Source of the DNA: Tritrichomonas musculus
Lineage: Eukaryota > Parabasalia > Tritrichomonadida > Tritrichomonadidae
Assembly (NCBI GenBank): GCA_039105265.1
Contig: JAPFFF010000002.1
Span: 8,928,001 to 8,992,000 of the forward strand
Reading direction: 5' to 3'
Length of the DNA: 64,000 nucleotides
Below the pieces are notes generated by a model. The model saw only the letters and a list, made by a program, of their open reading frames with translations, had not been told where the DNA came from and ran no database searches. The position numbers and the translations under genes are program-made. Below are positions 52,558-61,079 of this stretch, piece after piece (positions within the stretch are counted from its first letter, which is position 1; the number at the start of each line of letters is the position of its first letter).

Positions 52558-52995
52558 TTAAATACCTCTAAACGGCACCCACTTATATGGTTTATGTGAT
52601 GTAGCTCGTCGTGAATCAACTGCAGCTTGTGCTGATAATGAACCACCTGTAGTGAGGGTTGTTACATTAGGTTTTAATGCACCTCTTGCAAATTGCTCAC
52701 TTATTTTCTCAAGCTTATTTGTGACATTTCCTTTTGGCATGTTATTGAATATGTTTGCACCTGTTGCTGTTAACGCACCTAATGCTGGGTTGAATGCTGA
52801 TGCGAATGGTGTCAATGCATGTAATGCCATACCTACAGCTTTAGGATGGTTCATAGCATAGTTCTTTGCACCAATCAATCCTTTCTTAGTAGCACTCCAT
52901 ATGTGGTGAGCTGCATTCTTTGCACTAATCAATCCTTGATGAATATCACTTTTTAACCTGTTCCATCCACTGGTAATGAAACGTTTGAATCCCAT
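52558..52995 (-). CDS. small Polinton structural-type protein
   Basis: A 145-residue protein with an amphipathic N-terminal helix (MGFKRFITSGWNRLKSDI..) and a hydrophobic stretch near 70-90 (ALHALTPFASAFNPALGALT). Charged segments and a basic C-terminus (RRATSHKPYKW) follow. Its size and amphipathic helix are reminiscent of adenovirus protein VI-type membrane-active proteins; this is inference. Confidence 0.55.
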   Translation of the reverse strand: MGFKRFITSGWNRLKSDIHQGLISAKNAAHHIWSATKKGLIGAKNYAMNHPKAVGMALHALTPFASAFNPALGALTATGANIFNNMPKGNVTNKLEKISEQFARGALKPNVTTLTTGGSLSAQAAVDSRRATSHKPYKWVPFRGI

Positions 52996-53007
52996 GTTTG
53001 TAATTCG

Positions 53008-53871
53008 TTAAACTTCAAAGTGTGATTGATTCGCTGTTATATTGATTATGAATTTATCATGTTGACCTTTATGATTGAGGTATTCAGCTGTGGTTGATTT
53101 AATGTCAAGATTGTTAGGTGTTTGTTGTAGCATTGATGTGAAATCCTCTTTACTGAAGCCACTATAACATATGATGTCAGTAGCTAAACGTTTAACGTTA
53201 AGATGAACGAATCGAAGTGTTTGCACTGCTATGATACAGGTTAAATTGTAGTGACGTGTTTTAGTGAGTAAACGACATAATTCACTGTTGCCATTCTTAA
53301 GTAGTGGTGATCCAGCTGCATCATCTAGTACGAGCAATGTGTTGTATGGGTATGAAGCTGTTTGATATTTAACTAGCTTATTTGCTATGTATGTAATCCT
53401 ATCTTCAATCTCAAACAATGAATGCTTGTTAATGATTCTTGCCATCTCTTCATTAGTCTCAACCATTGTTGATAACACATGTTTAACCATAGCATAGTAC
53501 TTAAGCTTACGTTTGAGATGACGCTTGAGATATGGTAATAGATGTTCTTCTTTAATGTATTGAATGGGTGTCTTAACATTTTTGGATAGTACTTCAGCTG
53601 TCTTATCAAGTTTACCTGATGTTGAACAGAATATGATCTTACTATAGTATGGCTTAGTAAATAGCCGTTCAGTTATCATGATGTGTGACAATATCCAGAA
53701 TGATTTACCAGCGCCCATCTTACCAATTAAAAAGTAGATACCATTTGATGAGAATGGATACTCTTCACTTAGTGGTTTAATCAATGCCATCTCAATATCA
53801 CGCTGGTTTTTATGTAATGACTCTTGAATAAGATGTTTAACTTCATTCATAACGTTTTTATGTTGACTCAT
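53008..53871 (-). CDS. A32/FtsK-like packaging ATPase
   Basis: A 287-residue P-loop ATPase with Walker A GKMGAGKS at residues 50-57, Walker B TLLVLDDAAG near 184-193, and a downstream polar TKTRHYNLT region. This is the FtsK/HerA/A32 layout of DNA-packaging ATPases of adenovirus-like and Polinton elements. It pumps element DNA into the capsid. It sits between the integrase and the small structural genes on the same strand, 6 bases after the integrase stop, with its start in the ATCAAATG context. Confidence 0.88.
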   Translation of the reverse strand: MSQHKNVMNEVKHLIQESLHKNQRDIEMALIKPLSEEYPFSSNGIYFLIGKMGAGKSFWILSHIMITERLFTKPYYSKIIFCSTSGKLDKTAEVLSKNVKTPIQYIKEEHLLPYLKRHLKRKLKYYAMVKHVLSTMVETNEEMARIINKHSLFEIEDRITYIANKLVKYQTASYPYNTLLVLDDAAGSPLLKNGNSELCRLLTKTRHYNLTCIIAVQTLRFVHLNVKRLATDIICYSGFSKEDFTSMLQQTPNNLDIKSTTAEYLNHKGQHDKFIINITANQSHFEV

Positions 53872-53877
53872 TTGATA

Positions 53878-54975
53878 TTAGATGAACTTCTTAATGTGAT
53901 CTGGTATGGTCTTTCGTTTAAGCCAGTACTGTCGTTCCATTGTTGAGAGCTTAGTTGGGTGACCTTCACGCATGTTCTTAGATGGGATAGTGTCTTTCAT
54001 TGTTGAACCATTGCCTAGATCATATATGATATTGTATGTGTCTTTTGATTTGTTATATGATGTGATTGATTTAACCACACCACGTTTGCCATCATCAAGT
54101 GTGGTTGCTAATGGAATGTTGCTAGCTGCTTTAACGAGTTTGTAACCTGGCATTGTATTGACAGATCCATCTGTAGATCGTATCAAGAATTGGTTACCAT
54201 CATTAGAATCAACTATGTATGCAACTTTAGATAGGTTCGAACGATGTTTAACGAATGGATTTGCATCAAACACTATCCTAACTCTGTCACCTGGTTTGAA
54301 ATCATATGGATTAACTTGATGTTCCATCTCATGTATGTATGTTAACTCGTCATCTTGAGTGATATCATTGGGTGACTTGTTATGTAGTGAACCATGTGGC
54401 ATGTCATTGTATGAGTCAACTATCTGTAGTACGTTTAGCTTTGGTTGATTGAATCGCATATCACGTATCGTTCTCATGAAGCGGTTGATAATACCAAGCT
54501 TGTTATGATCGTTATCAGTTGTGGTTGTGTATATGATGTTATGTTGTTGCATGAAGTCAAGCACTGTGTTTGATAAATAAGCAGCATCTTCATCTGACAT
54601 AATGGCTTTGCATTGAGGTTCGACTTTGATGAACTCATTAAGTGCTCTGTGTATTTCATTAGCACCCTTGCCGTGTATCATATAAGCATATGCTTTACGT
54701 GTGTTGATGTTGATAAGTATTAAGTAGTTAGGTTGGCCTGCTGCTTTATGATCAATGAACGTGTCCATTTGAAATGCATGTGGTAGCTTCGAATATATAT
54801 GCATGAACTTAGGTTTGGGCTTGCGTTGATCGTGTACAACCATTGTGTTGAGATAGTGTTTAGCTTCATCATCAGTGAAACCATAACGATTAGCTATGCG
54901 TTTGAATTTAGGTAGGGACTTGGTGGGGTACTTAGCATAGACTTCATCAATGGTATTGAATTTAACCCTTGACAT
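53878..54975 (-). CDS. retroviral-type (RVE) integrase
   Basis: A 365-residue integrase. An N-terminal DNA-binding region (to about 65) precedes the catalytic RNase-H fold, with conserved acidic sites in QMDTF (about 71) and SDEDAAY (about 127). A C-terminal chromodomain/SH3-like part starts near 225 (PGDRVRIVF..). It inserts the element's DNA ends into the host and makes the short target duplication. It lies directly before the ATPase gene. A homologous N-terminal stub is present in the outer Polinton at 58523-58785. Confidence 0.85.
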   Translation of the reverse strand: MSRVKFNTIDEVYAKYPTKSLPKFKRIANRYGFTDDEAKHYLNTMVVHDQRKPKPKFMHIYSKLPHAFQMDTFIDHKAAGQPNYLILININTRKAYAYMIHGKGANEIHRALNEFIKVEPQCKAIMSDEDAAYLSNTVLDFMQQHNIIYTTTTDNDHNKLGIINRFMRTIRDMRFNQPKLNVLQIVDSYNDMPHGSLHNKSPNDITQDDELTYIHEMEHQVNPYDFKPGDRVRIVFDANPFVKHRSNLSKVAYIVDSNDGNQFLIRSTDGSVNTMPGYKLVKAASNIPLATTLDDGKRGVVKSITSYNKSKDTYNIIYDLGNGSTMKDTIPSKNMREGHPTKLSTMERQYWLKRKTIPDHIKKFI

Positions 54976-55001
54976 TTGATCAATGCAAAGTAAAAATGTT
55001 A

Positions 55002-56204
55002 TTAAATATACAACAACTTACGATTCTGTAATAGTACTACATCCATTGTAAACACAAAGAAATCTTCAAATGCAACTGGGATATCTATTTCATTTCTATC
55101 GTAGAGTTCAATCCAGAATTTATCATCATTGTCATTCAACTTATAGTATTTGATTGGGGTGTATGCTTCATTAGTTCTTCCAATGAGGTTATGGTTGGAT
55201 TGTGATGCAAATGATGCTGCTACTTCACATTGTAAGTTGGTTAGTATGTGTTTGAATATTAATTTACGATTGAACTTAGTTATGTAATGAATGCTATTAC
55301 GATATGGGTTGTTATCACCAATATGAAAGTAACATGCTGTATCAAAATCAAATCTATCATTAACTGTATCATCATCATATATATTAAGATCTAATTCACC
55401 TGGATTGATAACACTATATGGTAAAGGTTCGTCATTAACATTATCCCACATATAGAATTTCTTATAGGTTGCATCATTATTATCAGCTGTCATCATGAAA
55501 TCAAAATAGTATTCGTCATTTTCACATGAATTAATGGTTAACCTTATTTCATTACCAATATCTTCATATATATCAATGTCATTTTCCCTATCAAGATGGA
55601 ATGGAATATGGTTTCGTAAACATATGATGGTGTGATCATCCATATCTTCATTCAATTGGTCTAGTGCTGCAATCTTATTATCATTTGATTGAGCTGATTT
55701 AAGTACATCTCTATGGAGTTTATTATATATATTTACATAATCAATTGCATCATTCAAATCTTCAATGAAATCATTTACATTATCAAATATATCATTACAA
55801 TAACAAACTTTAAACACTTTACAATCTTCCCTATCCATACGATTAATAACAGTTTGAATCTGTTCATCATTCAAATTACCAATGAAATCATACAAGCCTT
55901 CAGCTAATTCATTAAATTTATCTTGTCTATATTTACGAATATACAATACAAAGCTTAATCGTATGCATTTTCTTACATTGATTTTCATGTTACGTACACC
56001 AATTATCTTCTCACCAACATTAGATGTAATCCATTCAGGTGGATACTTAAAATAGATTCGATTGAAATGTTTAATGCCATTATGAAAGTAATCTTCACAT
56101 CCATCTTCATTTATGGTAGTTACAGCATCCTTAACAGAGTTATACACCGTTTCAATAGGTAATGGTATTGATTCATCTGAACGAGCATCTCTTCGATAAT
56201 TCAT
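55002..56204 (-). CDS. putative minor capsid (penton-like) protein
   Basis: About 400 residues from the Met at 56204, chosen for the CTTCAAATG context; the frame is open further up into the terminal repeat, but that part is repeat sequence. The protein shares segments with the outer-Polinton gene at 57434-58438 (PLPIE, FNRI/WF--PPEW, GE-I-GVR---I--R, and SPIKYFKL- or TPIKYYKL-). It is beta-rich, so a single jelly-roll penton-type minor capsid is plausible; naming is inference. It is the right-most gene, next to the right terminal repeat. Confidence 0.6.
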   Translation of the reverse strand: MNYRRDARSDESIPLPIETVYNSVKDAVTTINEDGCEDYFHNGIKHFNRIYFKYPPEWITSNVGEKIIGVRNMKINVRKCIRLSFVLYIRKYRQDKFNELAEGLYDFIGNLNDEQIQTVINRMDREDCKVFKVCYCNDIFDNVNDFIEDLNDAIDYVNIYNKLHRDVLKSAQSNDNKIAALDQLNEDMDDHTIICLRNHIPFHLDRENDIDIYEDIGNEIRLTINSCENDEYYFDFMMTADNNDATYKKFYMWDNVNDEPLPYSVINPGELDLNIYDDDTVNDRFDFDTACYFHIGDNNPYRNSIHYITKFNRKLIFKHILTNLQCEVAASFASQSNHNLIGRTNEAYTPIKYYKLNDNDDKFWIELYDRNEIDIPVAFEDFFVFTMDVVLLQNRKLLYI

Positions 56205-56222
56205 TTGAAGTTGTTTAAACAC

Positions 56223-56468
56223 TTTACAGTTGAACCACGTTATGTGAACCGTTGTGTGACGTGATATGTGGCGTGTGACATGAGGTGATGACATGAGGTG
56301 ATAACATGAGGTGGTGACATGAGTTTAACGTGAGGTGACGTGTTAAGTTTTTGACATGAGGTTTCACATTGAAAGTGCTATGATCTAGAAATGTCAATAG
56401 GTATGGAGTTTCATCTTAAGGGGGGCAGATGATACGTAGTATCAGACGCCACCCTTAGGGTATCTACT
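56223..56468 (-). repeat. right terminal inverted repeat of the inner Polinton
   Basis: 246 bp reverse complement of 34087-34345, with three instead of four copies of the 13 bp tandem unit. It ends CTACT next to ACAGA, the 5 bp target duplication. Confidence 0.9.
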
Positions 56469-56473
56469 ACAGA

Positions 56474-57412
56474 ATTCAACGTTTAATTCAAAGTAGTACA
56501 AATTTAGACGAGGATGATAGACCTAAGAAAAAATCAAAACAACCTAAGACAAAATCAAAACGACCTCGTTCACCTTCACCTCCACCTCCACCTCCTCCTC
56601 CTTCTCATTCAACTTCACCTCCACCTCCACCACCTCGTTCACCTCCACCTCCACCACCTCCTCCTCCTTCATCACCACCTCCACAGTTTCCATCATCACA
56701 TACCTCTCGAGGTACTAGTCCTCCTCCAAGACAACCCCGTATGACACCACAGAAGGCAGGAGAGTATACAGTAGACCAAGGGCATAATAGGATTCATGAT
56801 TGGAGGAGTTTAGTCAATGATGAAAATATAGACGAAGATGTTATTGATGACTACTTGAAACTTCTATATGAAAAAGGAAAGAGATTGAATAAACAACCTG
56901 GTCAAAATGAGGCAGAGTTTGATAAAAAGAAAATATTGGTTTTACCTACTGCATTTTATACCCTCCTTTCTATAGCATATGAGACTAATGATAATGAAAA
57001 AATACATGAACTGATGAAAAGTCCTATCTCAGGTAAACAGTCATTTTCAAAGTTCGATAAAGTATTTGTCCCCATTTGCTCAGGTGGAGAACATTGGGTT
57101 TTATGTATTGTTCGATATCCAAAGAAAATAATCGAATGCTATGACTCTGAGAATAAGTCAATGGCACCAGAGGTAAAGACACTTAATAAGTGGATCGATA
57201 ATTCAGCAACAGGTAAGTTAAAAGCAAAATATTATGATGTACCTAGTCAAAAGAATAACAAGGATTGTGGAGTGTTTCTAATGGAATCTTGTCGTACCTT
57301 TTTGCATGAAGGAAATGGTAAGTTTAAACAACGCAATATACCAGATATTAGAAAGAGAATACTTCGAGAACTTCAAAACAATGAATTAGAAACAGGTGTT
57401 GTATATAAATAA
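56474..57412 (+). pseudogene. outer-Polinton Ulp1-type cysteine protease region
   Basis: The frame is open from the inner Polinton edge. A basic segment and a long proline-rich stretch come first (about 56550-56735), then the protease part beginning MTPQKAGEYTV at 56741. Catalytic residues of the Ulp1/adenain-like C48 fold are visible: H in GEHWVL, D in ECYDSE, Q and C in SQKNNKDCGVF. Such proteases process capsid proteins in Polintons and adenoviruses. The gene's upstream portion is interrupted by the inner element, so the locus as a whole is broken, although the protease part looks intact. Confidence 0.75.
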
Positions 57413-57433
57413 AGACTTTTTATTCAACTCGAA

Positions 57434-58438
57434 ATGGAATTACCACCAAGTGTTAACACTTTATATCCTAATCGAGATAATATAGTTAATGATGGTAATA
57501 CACCTCTTCCAATCGAAAAAGCCTACTTCCTTGAGGATGCTCAACATGATAAAGCTAAGTTTAATAGGTATTGGTTTAATTTCCCACCAGAATGGTCAAC
57601 TGCAAACAAAGGGGAATCTATTGTTGGCGTTCGTTCAGCACATATCATTAAGAGAAGACGCAAATTAGAATTTAATGTGACTATATTTAAAGTACAAAAA
57701 TCCTACTTTGTTTTACATGGAGGAAATATAAACGACCCTATTTTAACTCAAGAACTACTTGATAAATTCTACCAGGACGAGCTCAAAGTAGAAAATGCAA
57801 ATGAGACTACTTGGAAATGGATAGAAAATTTTGATGTTATTGATTGGGTGTCAGAGGAAGGGGACTTAAGAGGGTTCTTTGATGCTGTTAACGCCGCGAT
57901 GAAATCTTGGATAGCTATGCATGGACAATATGGACATGCATTTTCCCAAAATGATTCATTAATTGCATATCGAGATATACAAACAGATGGATATTATGAT
58001 AAAGATGGTTTTCATGAAATTATATATACCAAAAATAATGATAATATAGAGGAAGATTCAAATCAATTTATCTATTTTTTCCAAATTGGTGATTGGAATG
58101 AGGACTTTGCAGATGTGTTTAATATAGGCACAGGAGCTTATCAAAATAACCCTAAGAAGTATTCAACTTTAAGTAAGAGGTTGGTATTTGATAATGTATG
58201 GGACAGACATCCATGTAAAATATATTCATCTATTGGTGAACAAGCATTACATAACTATATTGGAGATAGTGACGTTGAATATAGTCCGATTAAGTACTTC
58301 AAGTTAAACTCAATGGACCAAAGGTTTTGGATAGACTTCTATAGTGATGCACATTATAATTGTCCAACCAAACTACCTCCTAAAGATTCATTTGTAATCG
58401 AAATGCAATTCCTTCAATACGATAAGATGTTTATTTAA
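57434..58438 (+). CDS. outer-Polinton minor-capsid-like protein
   Basis: A 334-residue protein with the same segment order as the inner-element protein at 55002-56204 (PLPIEKAYFLED, FNFPPEWSTANKGESIVGVR, then YSPIKYFKL). It follows the protease gene by 21 bases on the same strand. The two elements share this gene type but their sequences have diverged strongly, showing that they are different Polinton lineages. A penton-like role is inference; the reading frame is continuous. Confidence 0.65.
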   Translation: MELPPSVNTLYPNRDNIVNDGNTPLPIEKAYFLEDAQHDKAKFNRYWFNFPPEWSTANKGESIVGVRSAHIIKRRRKLEFNVTIFKVQKSYFVLHGGNINDPILTQELLDKFYQDELKVENANETTWKWIENFDVIDWVSEEGDLRGFFDAVNAAMKSWIAMHGQYGHAFSQNDSLIAYRDIQTDGYYDKDGFHEIIYTKNNDNIEEDSNQFIYFFQIGDWNEDFADVFNIGTGAYQNNPKKYSTLSKRLVFDNVWDRHPCKIYSSIGEQALHNYIGDSDVEYSPIKYFKLNSMDQRFWIDFYSDAHYNCPTKLPPKDSFVIEMQFLQYDKMFI

Positions 58439-58522
58439 AAATAAATGAGTAAAGAAGAACCAAGCCCATATGAAAAATTATACAACAAAGCTAAATGGAA
58501 GACCTAGGACAAATACCTTAGC

Positions 58523-58785
58523 ATGGCAAAACAAGAGAATCTAAATGAAGAAGAAGCAAAGAAATACTTTGATGAAAGAGTAGTACATGATAAGAGAGTA
58601 CCTAAAGCACAATATATACCTATTGTATCCAAACATCCTCATGGTTATCAAATGGATACCTTCATTAATAATAAAGAGGCAGGTGGGTTGAATTATCTAA
58701 TGTTCATCAATATCAACACCAGAAAAGCATATGCATATCCTATGAATGGTAAAGGAGCAAGAGAAGTATTAAGAAGAATTTTTTT
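58523..58785 (+). pseudogene. outer-Polinton integrase stub
   Basis: Only the N-terminal third of an integrase: EEEAKKYFDERVVHDKRVP, then QMDTFINNKEAG and NINTRKAYAYPMNGKG. It matches the inner element's integrase (53878-54975) over about 85 residues. The stub is immediately followed by the T-rich right terminal repeat, so this element could not insert by itself and would depend on another element's integrase. Confidence 0.8.
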
Positions 58786-58899
58786 TAAAATTTTTTTTTT
58801 ATTTTTTTTTTTTTATTTTATTTTTATTTTTATTTTTAACTAGTTCGTGTTGACGCGTGGGCAGCCGTGCCCCGCGGAAACCGACTAGTATATTCTACT
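58786..58899 (-). repeat. right terminal inverted repeat of the outer Polinton
   Basis: Reverse complement of 31486-31584, T-rich on its inner side. It ends CTACT before the target duplication GCAAA at 58900-58904. Confidence 0.85.
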
Positions 58900-58904
58900 G
58901 CAAA

Positions 58905-59881
58905 GTTATTGCTCTTATTTCTTTTATCCTGAACAACTCAAGTGAATTCAAATAATTTTGTCCATTTAAGATGCCACATTTCATTGACACAAGGTGGAAC
59001 ACTTTATATAGCTGCACTTCTTTTTTAGTATCAAATGCTCAAATAATCAAGCATGGATAATTCAATTTAATCAATCGGAATTGGCAAAATTTAATGAAGA
59101 AAAGAAAAGATATGAAACAGGAAAACGCAAAAAAGAGCCAACTCCAATTCAAGTTCCACCTTTAGATGCCATTCCTGAAGAATGGAATAACTATTTAGAA
59201 CCTTTAGAAGTTATTGCCAATTTCACAAATAACATCGAAGGCGATCTCATCCTGTAACAAGATGTTTATGTGCAATTTATTCTTGCAGAAGCAAAACTCT
59301 CAGCATTAGCACATCAAAACAACTTTGTTGCCGAAGTACTTTATGAAAGTTTTCATAATAGATTTAATTCAACTGCCTACTTGACGCTTTCACATTTGGC
59401 TTATATATTTACAAGTGTCGGACTAGATGAATTTAGATCGTTGCCCAATGATTAGGATAAAATGGCAACGAGGAAAAAGCTTAAGTCGAAGTTTCTTGAA
59501 ATATCCAATGTATTATCGCAATATGAACAAAATTCTGATGTGTATTTTCTCCCCATAATCTTCGACTATTACTTGGATCAAGTAAATTTTGGCACTGGCG
59601 AGAACCCATTCACTTTTTGGAAATATTCAGCTTTTGAAAATATAACTTTAAACCATGTTAATGAAAGTAAACCAATACCATTAAAAAAATTTTCAGATAT
59701 CGCTCTCTGCTTGATGTCATTGCCAGCAAGCGAGGCAATGGTTGATAGAGCTTTCAGCCATATGAAATCGATTTCTACTAAATACAACAAATCTATGCTT
59801 CTAGATTTGTTTCTAGCACTATCTTCAATTAAAATTGCTGCCAAATATCAGAGAAAGTATCCACTTGGTAAACCAAAATGA
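58905..59881 (+). pseudogene. C-terminal side of the decayed hAT-type transposase gene
   Basis: The + strand continues the hAT gene after the outer Polinton. Frames 59270-59455 and 59462-59881 give segments such as LGLDEFRSL-type and, near the end, LCLMSLPASEAMVDRAFSHMKSI, the hAT C-terminal dimerisation motif (SLPASEA..VDRAFS). Several frame breaks and stops precede this, for example TAA near 58948, TAA at 59256-59258 and TAG at 59453-59455, so it is a dead gene. It shows which target the outer Polinton chose. Confidence 0.7.
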
Positions 59882-60425
59882 GCATCAATAATTTTAAGTT
59901 AATAAATTGAATTTTCATATTTAGTTTTTTATGTCGTAATTTAATGCTTATTTGCTCAGAATTTCAATCAGTTTAAAAAGTAAAACATGTTATTATTATT
60001 AATATCTAAACGTTGAACCATCAGTTGGTTGTCATAAAAGCATAGTTATAGTGGAGGAATGATGTTATTCATATGAAAGTTTTTTGTTCGTGGCAGTCGT
60101 TAATTGATAGGAAAAACATATCAATAATATCAAAACGTTGAACCATCAGCTGATTGTTATATAGGGAATAAAGGAAACAAATAATATTTGAAAATGAAAC
60201 AAAAGAATACATTAATAACTCTTGATGAGTTTAATAAAAAGTGCTTATATTTTCGAATATAATATTATATCGGAATAACAATTTGATGTTCAATTGGATT
60301 TATGATGCATTCATTAAAATGATATGAATAAATATTAGTTTTTTTATTAACTTTTATTATTTAAGAAATATTGAGAAGTAACATACAAAAAGTTTGAATT
60401 AAGCCAATAATTCTAAAAAAAAAAA
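59882..60425. other. intergenic region after the hAT gene
   Basis: AT-rich with no gene. It contains two copies of AAACGTTGAACCATCAG(T/C)TG (about 60008 and 60129), each following ATATC, spaced 121 bp apart as a weak direct repeat. The right end of the hAT transposon should lie here but was not recognised. Confidence 0.45.
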
Positions 60426-60650
60426 AAATATTGGGGAATACTTATCGCCCCCGATACTTATTGAACCCGGAGGTTAAGGTCAATATTGACCTTGTATCGT
60501 ACATCAGAAAAAAAAGTTCGAAACTTTTTTGCACTTTTGCAAAAAATACCATGAGTAGCTACTCATAATTTTGAAAAGTTTTTTTAAAGCGGAATGATGA
60601 AAAAAAGGCAATTTAAAAAAATGCACTTTTTTCAAATCGAGTCTATATAT
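60426..60650. repeat. uninterrupted copy of a dispersed repeat
   Basis: It corresponds to 8330-8410 plus 9081-9110 without the MITE. Shared words include GAGGTTAAGGTCAATAT-like sequence, GTACATCAGAAA, AAACTTTTTTGCA and ACCATGAGTAGCT. It supplies an empty site that confirms the MITE insertion at 8411. A slightly larger similar block continues to GGCAATTTAAAAAAATGCAC. Confidence 0.7.
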
Positions 60651-60779
60651 ATAATATATAAACGTTCATTTTATTGTCAGTTGAAATTGTAACAATATGT
60701 AAAATAAATTTATTACAGATTGTTTAGATAAAAAAATCATAGATTTGGGATATAAAATTATTTTTCATCCCGTGAAAAA

Positions 60780-60950
60780 TAGTAAACGGTAACGGAGGAG
60801 GTTGTTGTCTCGAGTATTAAGATAATGTTGATTGATTGGAGTAAAAACATGTTGTACGTATTAGCTGATATTAATATCAACGGTCATGTAACTCCTTTGA
60901 AGTGGGATCTGAATATAACTACTCCAACCACGGGATGAATTACTGAAAAT
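60780..60950 (+). pseudogene. fossil fragment of a Polinton fibre-like gene
   Basis: In one frame 60840-60930 reads SKNMLYVLADI, then TPLKWDLNITTP. This matches SSKNLLYIMADI and TPLRWDMHPVTP of the inner Polinton's giant protein near 42537-42620, with about half of the residues kept. It is a broken, old scrap of a related Polinton, 1.9 kb from the outer element, with no other Polinton genes around it. Confidence 0.7.
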
Positions 60951-60974
60951 ACCCAAACAAAATCCAGTTCAATT

Positions 60975-60982
<8 letters not shown>

Positions 60983-61014
<32 letters not shown>
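60983..61014. repeat. poly(A) run
   Basis: An uninterrupted run of about 32 A following the Polinton fossil. Its origin is unclear; it could be a slippage-expanded tract. Confidence 0.6.
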
Positions 61015-61016
<2 letters not shown>

Positions 61017-61079
61017 AAATAAAAATTATTTTTAAAAAACCATTTTTATTACTGTTATTATGAATGAGTAATTTATTCA

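Larger units (their letters stand above)
34087..56468. mobile_element. Inner Polinton (Maverick), nearly whole
   Basis: A 22.4 kb element flanked by the 5 bp duplication ACAGA (34082-34086 and 56469-56473). Terminal inverted repeats of about 250 bp begin AGTAGATACCC and are almost identical, so insertion is recent compared with the outer element. It carries PolB, a giant fibre-like protein, capsid-locus genes, an A32/FtsK-like packaging ATPase and a retroviral-type integrase: the core Polinton set except for a recognised protease. About one break was noticed, so it may be close to intact. It lies inside the outer Polinton. Confidence 0.92.
31486..58899. mobile_element. Outer Polinton (Maverick), shortened and broken
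   Basis: A Polinton with terminal inverted repeats starting AGTAG(T/A)ATATACTAGTCGG and flanked by the 5 bp duplication GCAAA (31481-31485 and 58900-58904). Without the inner element it is only about 5 kb. Its own parts are an HNH endonuclease, two small proteins, a Ulp1-type protease region, a homologue of the putative minor capsid protein and an integrase stub. No polymerase, packaging ATPase or major capsid gene is present, so it looks like a non-autonomous, broken relative. It has two or three larger disruptions, including the inner Polinton and a MITE. It is older than the inner Polinton and younger than the hAT gene it splits. Confidence 0.88.

Noticed and set aside
56210-56294. Extended start of the minor-capsid-like gene into the terminal repeat
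   Set aside because: The extra residues are translated 13 bp repeat units. The ATG at 56204 has the usual TCAAATG context.
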